DNA of 64,000 bases, from contig CAIIXF020000001.1 in NCBI GenBank assembly GCA_903813345.2, positions 33,104,866-33,168,865 on the forward strand, given 5' to 3'. The translations under genes and the position numbers were made by a program. This DNA is from Owenia fusiformis (Eukaryota; Annelida; Polychaeta; Sabellida; Oweniidae). The number at the start of each line of letters is the position of its first letter. Position 1 is the stretch's first letter. Below the pieces are notes generated by a model. The model did no database searches, was not told where the DNA came from, and was given only the letters and a program-made list of their open reading frames with translations. Positions 52,701 to 61,700 of this stretch are shown piece by piece.

Positions 52701-55700
52701 TGAAGTATAGCTTTATTATACTCAAATGAAAGGCAATTGAGAGTAGATTCCAAATATTGTATCTTTTTTCTGATTCGAGCCTCGTAAAATTCTAAATGGC
52801 CGTCTAATGTATGATTTCGCAATAATTTTTTCGATCCCTTCAGCGTATGGCTATATAATACTCAAATTGAAGGAATTTTGGAGTAGATCACAATTATGGT
52901 ATTATTTTTCAGATTTGTACCTCAGAAAATTCAAAATGGCTGCTTTGCAGGAATTCGCAATTCTAAAATCTAAATTTTAACCAAAGTAATGAGTATAATT
53001 GATTGGAATTCGGTAATTGATATTTTGTTCGTTGGGATTTGCTACTCCGCGGAGTTGCCATTATAAAGTTTTAGTTGTGTTAATTTTGTTCCAGTGTGAA
53101 AGCCCCACGTGTTGTGCAGTTTTCTGTGTTCATCATGATATTTGGAGCCATGATTGCTGCAAGGTATACATTTTTACACTTCAACAATCTTCAGGGTTCT
53201 CACCAGGAAATTTTTAGAACCCGGAAAAAATTCAACATTCGCACCATCTCCCCCTTAATCTACATGATAAAATGGGAATTGCTAATTTTATCGGAGGGAG
53301 TATGTTTATTTGAATCAATTACTAGCATTTTCCTCAATAGATGTCTCCCTTCATACCACATGAAGGAAACTACTTCAAAAAATTTCTTAATGATACAGTG
53401 ATTTCAATTGAAAATCACCTGTTTTTAAGACCTTATTTTAGAAAATTAGAATCTGTATGGTAAGTGAACACTTTATCTTATGTTTTGAGAAGGTTTAACT
53501 CAAAAGCTGAGGTGAAAGAGGATGAAAAGTGGCAAAGAAATTTTTTTTTAAAAAATAAGAGACCAGCGGCATCCATTCTTAGCACCAGAGACTGGCGCTA
53601 TCAGGTTTGAACATGAGAGAGTCCAGCGCGCCGCCGGAATCTAAAAGTCTACTGAGATCGCTGTTCTTCTAAGTTTCAATAGAATAAGACAATGATAATA
53701 TTGGACCCAATGATTCTGACTCATTCTTGGATACAAAGAAATGATTAGCAGAGATTAGAACCCCAGGCATATGCCATGGTAGTGACAATTTTTACCTCCA
53801 ATTAAATAAATATGGGCTATTTAGTATCCAAAAGTCCAACCAATCGATTGGTTCTAAGTCAAAGTCATTTTAGCTTACTTCTTAAAATCAAGACAGTGTC
53901 ACTTCGATTATATCCAAAACTGTGTGGTTGACTCATCCATCTAGTCAATTTTTGTATTTGTTGTTTTCCAGCAATGATCTAAGTTTTGATGTGATAGGAT
54001 ATGTGTTTATTTTCATCAATGACATCTGTACTGCTGCTAATGGAGTCTACACTAAGAAAAAGTTGGAATCCAAAGTAAGAGTCTCACAATATTATATTAG
54101 TAGTTCAAGCTTTGATATGCACATGCATAAAAGAGGGTTTGAATCAAACTCATGTATATTAAGGATAGTTTAGTATCAGAATTTAGAAATTACATTTGTT
54201 GTAACAGATCAATCACATCCTGAATGTCATGATTTCATGTGTGTTTTTAGCTCATGTTTTATGAGCTATTGGAATCGCCCAGTTGTCTGTGTCTGTCTTT
54301 CCATCTGTCAACACATTGTGGCTCTTGTGGAAGCCTTCATTGCAATTTAAATGGTTCAATTTTTTAATGTACAGGGTGTTTCATATGTATGCACCCCCCT
54401 CTAAACTCATATGTGTAGCATTGCCACCCTATCATGTTAGATATCATTTTGTTCATTTATAAAAAGTTACATAGGATTGGAAAGTTTCAGAATTAAGGGG
54501 TGTTCCTGAAAAAAGATACAATCCACCAAAATATGTGGGTAGGGGGTCATTTACAAGCTGTTTTGAAAGGATCTTTGAGCCAGTCTGGTGATCTGTTCAC
54601 TTTGTCGCTACCAATTTTTAGTGATAAAGGTGGTACCATGGGCCCTGACCTCCCTATAAGCCACCAGATGAATCCTGTCTATATATATTTGTGCATAACT
54701 GCCATAGACATGTGGACTGAGCTCGGCCATGGTGACAATAGCTGGAAATGTGCAATACAGAAACTGAATTTGTCCTTTGAATTGTCCTCAAAATCACCAG
54801 AAATTGCCGCCTTAATGACTCTTACCCACAATCTTTGGTACATCGTATTTTTTTGTCAGTGACACCCCTGGATTCTGAAACTTAACAAAATGATATATAA
54901 CATGAAATGGTGGCAACGCTACATGTATTAAAGGGGGATGCATACATATGAAACACCCTGTACATAAAGTCTTCAATTGGTCCCATAAGTGACATTTCAA
55001 AAGCTTGCCTCATTTAGAAATGGCAGCCATTTAGATTACTCAAAAATTCAGTTTCAACCTGTGAGCCCTGTACCCATGGTACTGTTCATTTTCTTGTGAA
55101 TTGGACTTGGTTCATGGATCTTTTTATTATGTAACACTTATTGACTCTCTAAATACTCCACCAATGGTGTAAGTTATGTGTGTATGCAAGCCACAGACAT
55201 ATCTGGAGTTTGGCAAAACAATTTTGGAGCTCTTTAGGAGTAGAGCTACTTATTTATTAATTTATTGCTATTAATCATTTGAATGGTACACTTCCCAACT
55301 GTTTTCAGGAATTAGGTAAATATGGGCTGCTATACTACAATGCTCTGATCATGATCCTGCCAACATTTACTATATGCTGGTATACGGGAGATTTACAAAA
55401 GGTGAGTTCAAATGAAAGGTACAGCTAGATATCTATTATGATGTCTACATTTAGTTTAGTGAAATTCCATTATATTATCAAGATTAATTACTCAGATGCG
55501 AGTAGTTTGTTACCAGTTACGCCACCAGGTGGCTGATTCGGGGGAATTAACATGGTAGGGTATTACAAAATTCCCTTAAACTTGAATATGCATCAGTTTT
55601 AGTGGTTCACTTTTCATATTACCTTTATGTATCTGATAGCCATACAAATTAAAATATGTCCAGTAAAAGAAAATATTATCTGTCCAACACAAGAAAAGAT

Positions 55701-58700
55701 ATTTCACTTTTTGTGGTTTTACAACATGAGGTCTATGAGGAATCTCCCCGACCTAGAAGTCACATTTTCAAAGAAAATTAAACTTTAAAAGTTGATAAAC
55801 TCTTTTCAAAACCACATTTCTAAATGTTATTTTACATGTAGATTCCAAATATGACATCAGTTTGACTGAATTGTGAATTTTTAATGACGTAAATCAAGAT
55901 TATTTCTACTCGCATCTGGGATATTGACTTGTATCCATCAGTTCAGTAATGCTTCTTGACTTAAAATGACAATGACATGTTGTCACTTGGCTACTTTAAA
56001 ATGATACATGCTATTTGGTATAAACCATCAGTAAGTGTTTATATATTTTTTCATCATTTGACTGAGAACTCCATGCAGGAAAGGTTGGGGATTTTGACAA
56101 AATATAATTGGGCTGTCAGATCCTTCCAATTGGAGCAACCTTAAGTGGGTCTATTTCCCCACCCTGTGAGCAATAATATCTGGTTGTATAGTAAAAATGT
56201 CAAAAGTCCTAGTCCATCAGCCTGGGGGTTGGTCGGTATCAAATCAGGGGAATAATCACCATAGTGATTTTTGGGACGGTGTAGACCCCTAGAGTAAGAA
56301 AATATGTGATAGCATTGCAACAGTTGTAGCTAAATGGGTGTTATCACCTATTTTTCAAAATGGCCACCGATGCACATGTTACAATATAAGAGTGGGTATA
56401 TCTAAGCACACTGAGATGCAAAAACTGTGATTTCAGGACCTGTGTTACGGTTTTAGGAGTCAAGGATTTCATTTATGCCTACATCTAAGTCATCAAACAA
56501 TTACTTTTTATAGAAATCCAAGATGGCCACCAAAATGAGTGTCAAAACTAATGTGTAACTATTGATTTAAGCTCAAAAACACTAGAGAACAGTGATTTTG
56601 GAGCCCATGTCTACATTTTAGGGGTCAAGGATTTCATTTATGTCTAAATCTGAGTCATCAAATAATGACTTTATTTATAGAAATCAAAGATGGCCACCAA
56701 AATGGGTGCCGAAATGAATATGTTAGTATTGATTTAAGCACAAAACACTTAAGAACAGTGAATTTGGAGACAATGTCTAGGTTTTAGGGGTCAAGCATTT
56801 CTTTTATGTCTAAATCTGAGTCATTAAATAATTTCTTTTCATAGAAATCCAGGATGGCTGCCAAAATGGGTGCCAAAACGAATATATAACTATTGATTTA
56901 AGCTAAAAAAACACACTTAAGATCAGGGATTTTGGAGCCCATGTTTAAATTTTAGGGATCAAGGATTTCATTTATGTCTAAATCTGATTCATCAAATAAT
57001 TACTTTTTTTAGAAATCCAAGATCACAGGCTGGTATCGAAAAATTTGTCCGCTGTGACGGAGCGTGCTATTTTGCAGAGAAACACTAAGAAACTCACACA
57101 ATTTATTTTTTTACTCATATGTTTCGCTATACCAAAGAAAGTTTCTCACTCCATGCAATGAATATATCATTTGCGGGTAACTTTAACTTTTGTTTGAAGT
57201 CCAACAATGCTAAGAGTAAAAGCTATTGAAAACGGCGTCGGAGTATCATACTCCAAAATGTACCATTTCTTTTATTTCTTTTTAATGGTACAATATAGTG
57301 ACACGATGATATTTACATATGTTTTCAGCATAACTCTGAAGGTATTAATGATATCTTGATGTATTGGGTATTTTTAATATTTTTTATAAAAAATAATGTT
57401 TACATTTTTTGTCAGCTGTGACGGAGCAGTTTTAACTGTGAACTACGTTAAGAATTTAAGATTCAAATTATACCTTTTAAAAGTACCCTTAGAAGAGAGA
57501 AAACGTCACAAATCACTTTCCTAAATTATGAGAAGTAGCCTCTGAGAGATCTGGGGTAATGTAAATCTGAGATATAAAAACGACCACTCTTAGCATTTTT
57601 CGGAGGTTTGTACTGAAATCAACATGAATCAACATGGTATAAACTCAACATAATATTTCTAATACGTTTTCGCCAAGACGTCTTAGAATATCACGTGTAG
57701 TGTAAATTGTTACGCGGAATATGGCATACATTCATGGTTGCGCGGTATTTGTGATACGGGTGAATATGCCATACTCACCTGCGGTATATGGCATATTCCG
57801 CAGGTGAGTATGCGATATTCCGCAGTGAATATGTGATGCATTGAATTCAGTGAATACCCGATACTCACCTTCAGAATATGTCATACTCACTTGCGGAATA
57901 TGCCATATACAACAGGTGAATTTGACATACTCCGCAGGTGAAAAACGTGATACAGAAACACTCGGTTTGATTGGTTGTGAGAATCGACTCTGAATGTAAA
58001 ACTACGCTGGATTACCAATACTGTCAGTGCGTCGAGTACTAATATATCAATCCTGGATTGATTGGGTAAGTTTATTACGTGAGATTGGTGAGTGATACTT
58101 CTGCATACGTTGATGTATTCAATAAACTGTACTGTTGATTCAGTAATCATTATAATAATTTATAAAGTTTTACTTGTTCGTTCAATCGTGCATACTTCCG
58201 TATCACGTTCTCATTGGTTAGTGTGTATGCCATATACCGCAGGTGAATCTGTCATACACCGCAAGTGAATATGGCATATTCGTTGCGGAATATGGCATAT
58301 TTTGGTATCGTGTTTACCGCGTAACAGAAATAGGGATAATATGAATTTATTCGAAATAGTGCACAGACATCCTGCATTCCGACAGATGTATAACCTTTTA
58401 CCACGTAATATTACTGAATATAAGTTACCATAAAAGATCACCATGTCAGGTTATGGATCCACAGTAGGCACAACGAAAGGCAAATACCCTATACTGAAAT
58501 AAAGTTGACTATCATTTTCATGAGTTACCATGCATAACTTGGATTACAGTACAAACTGAGAAAAGAAGCTTAAAGAGTGGTCATATATACATCTCAGAAT
58601 TTGAATTGTGTACTTTTATTCCGTTTTATTTTTCAGAATACTTTACGAAAGAGATTTGATACGCTCCCTCCTCTAACGTGTAGTTATAAAGAGATATATT

Positions 58701-61700
58701 ATAAATCTAAATTCTTAATGTATTTCAGATTTGAAACTGCTCCGTCACAGCGGACAAAAAATTTAAACATTATTTTTTATAAAAAAAATTAAAAATACCC
58801 AATACATAAAGATCTCATTAAAACCTTCAGAGTTATGCTGAAAACATATGTAAATATTATCGTGTCTCTATATTGTACCATTAAAAAGAAATAAAAGAAA
58901 TGGTACATTTTGGAGTATGATACTCCGACGCCGTTTTCAATAGCTTTTACTCCTAGCGTTGTTGGACTTCAAACAGAAGTTGAAGTTACCCGCAAATGAT
59001 ATATTCATTGCATGGAGTCAGTAATTTTCTTTGATATAGCAAAACATATGAGTAAAAAAATAAATTGTGTGGATTTCCTAGTGTTTCTATGCAAAATAGC
59101 ACGCTCCGTCACAGCGGACAATTTTTTCGATACCAGCCTGTGAAGATGGCCACCAAAATTGGTGCCAAAATGAATATGTTAGTATTGATTTAAGCTCAAA
59201 AACACTTAAGAACAGTGAATTTGGAGCCCATGTCTATGTTTTAGGAGCCAAGGATTTGATTTATGTCTAAATCTGAGTCATCAAATAATCACTTTTTATC
59301 GAAATCCATGATTGCAACAAAAATGGATGCCAAAACGAATATGTAACTTTTGATACAAGCTCAAAGAACAGTTAACAACAGTCATTTTGGAGACCATGTC
59401 TAGGTTTTAGGAGTCAAGGATTCCATTTATGTTGTAAATCTTAGTCATCAAACAATTACTTTATATAGAAATCCAAGATGGCCACCAAAATGGGTGCCAA
59501 AATGAATATGTAACTTTTGATTTAAGCTCAAAGAACAGTACTTTAATTGAAACAGCCATGATCCTATTCTTGTTCTTGATATTGCTAAAGAGCTGAAAGA
59601 CATTTAACTTCCAAGAATTATCTATCATCGAAAGTGTGGAAGCCATGAAAAGGATCTGCATCGAGACTCGGAAAAAAGCAGACGAAAGCATAAGCAAGGG
59701 GGCTAGTATCAGTGCCTATGCACAAAAAGATCATCTAGAAATAAATCATCAAAATCAATAGTGTATGACTAATATGCATATATATATGCAGCAAGGCTAG
59801 GCATAGGAAGAAGTCTCGCATACCTGAAAAACTTAAAAAGGCAGTACAAATGAGAGCGGACCAAACACTAAGATCAAAAGTTACATATTTACTTCTGCAA
59901 CCATTTTGACAGCCTTCTTGATATCCAAATGAAGGAATTATTGGTTGACTTAGTTATATACCTAATAGAAATTCTTACCCCATTAAACCACTGTTCTGAA
60001 CTGTTCTGAGCTTGAATCAATAGTTACATATTTGTTTTGGCACCCATTTTGGTAGCCATCTTGGATTTATTATTTATTATTTGATAACTTGGATTTAGAC
60101 CTAATGAAATCCTTGGCCCTTACAAAATATACATGGTCTACAAAATCACTGTTCTTAATTGTTCTTTGCGCTTAAATCAATAGTTACTAATTTATTTTTG
60201 CACCCATTTTGGTGGCCATTTTTGATTTCTATATAAAGTAATTGTTTGATAACTTGGATTTAGACATAAATGAAATCATTGACCCCTAAAACATAAACAT
60301 GGTCTCCAAAATCGCTGGTCTCAACTGTTCTTTGAGCTTAAAGAGGCTCTATGCCATAGGATAGCACAATCAAGACCCCTCTGGACTTTTTTGCATATTG
60401 AGTTTCACCAGTTATATACCCATCTATTTACCAAAGAAGAGGTCCAAAATCCCCCTCTTTCAGTGTCAATTTTGCGATTGTGCTAGCCGATAGAATTATT
60501 TACGAAGAAATTTATTCAATCTGAAGTTTGAATATTCCGGGAAAGTCCTCCTGTTATCTGATTGGTCGTTGAATTTGTTTATCATAAACCTGATTGGCTC
60601 CCTGGTTCAAGGCGCTTGTGTGACTCAATGGGGATTCCCCTCGATTGTTTAATTCTGGAGTTTGGTTGTTCTGTTGATTATTTCCGATATTTCGGCAATA
60701 ATATACCCAAAAGTTATTCTCAAGATATATCCATGGTATGTGAGGTATTATATGAGCAATAACAATAGGACATCATTGATTGTCTGGGGGAGAAACCTAT
60801 AGCATAATGCATCTTAAAATCAATATTTACATATTCGTTTTGGCATCCATTTTGGTGGCCATCTTGGATTTCTTTAAAAAGTTATTATTTGATGACTTCG
60901 ATTTAGACATAAGTGAAATCATTGACCACTAAGATGTACGAATGGGCTCCAAATCACTGTTCTTAAGTGGTTTCTTTAGCTTAAATCAGAAGTTACATAA
61001 TCGTTTTGGCACCCATTTTGGTGGCCATCTTAGATTTCTATGAAAGGCGATTATTAAATGACTCAAAGATTTAGACATAAATGAAATCCTTGACCCCTAA
61101 AATGTACACATGGACTCCAAAACCACTGTTCTTAAATGGTTTTTAGCTTAAATCAGAAGTTGGCTATTTGTTTTGGCACTCATTTTGGCGGCCATTTTGG
61201 ATTCCTGTGAAAAGTAATTATTTGACGACTCAAAGTAGACATAAATGAAATCCTTTACCCTTAAAATGTAGACATCAGCTACAAATTCACTGTTCTTAAA
61301 TGTGTTTTTTTAGTTTAAATCAATGATTACAAATTCGTTTTGGCACCCATTTTAGCAGCCATCTTGGATTTCTATGAAAATTAATTATTTGATGACTCCG
61401 ATTTAGACATAAATGAAATCCTCCAACCCTAGAACCCAAACACAAATCCTAAAATCACAGTTTTTGTATCTCAGTATGCTTAGGAATACCTACTTTTATA
61501 TTGTAACTCACACACTGGTGGCCATTTTGAAAAATGGATGATAACACCCATTAAGCTACAACTGTTGCAATGCTATCACATATTTTCTTACTCTAGAGGT
61601 CTTAACATTCCCAAAAATCACTATGGTGATTATTCCCCTTACTTGATACCAAAAACCTAAAGGTTCCCTACCTATTAGTGTACCTATAAGAACTTATTGA

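Larger units (their letters stand above)
56235..61655. mobile_element. 5.4-kb foldback element in intron 8
   Basis: Ends GGTATCAAATCAGGGGAATA and the near-complement (right end about 61655). Arms share AATCACCATAGTGATTTTTG and GATAGCATTGCAACAGTTGT. Each arm holds four to six ~150-bp units with AAGATGGCCACCAAAATGGG and TTTATGTCTAAATCTGAGTC, inverted between arms (56400-57020 and 59150-59540 versus 59990-61440). No ORF of note. Two elements are nested inside. Confidence 0.8.

Noticed and set aside
54500-54862. 120-codon open frame
   Set aside because: Lies wholly within a TA-flanked MITE, with no catalytic motif and no splice or start context.
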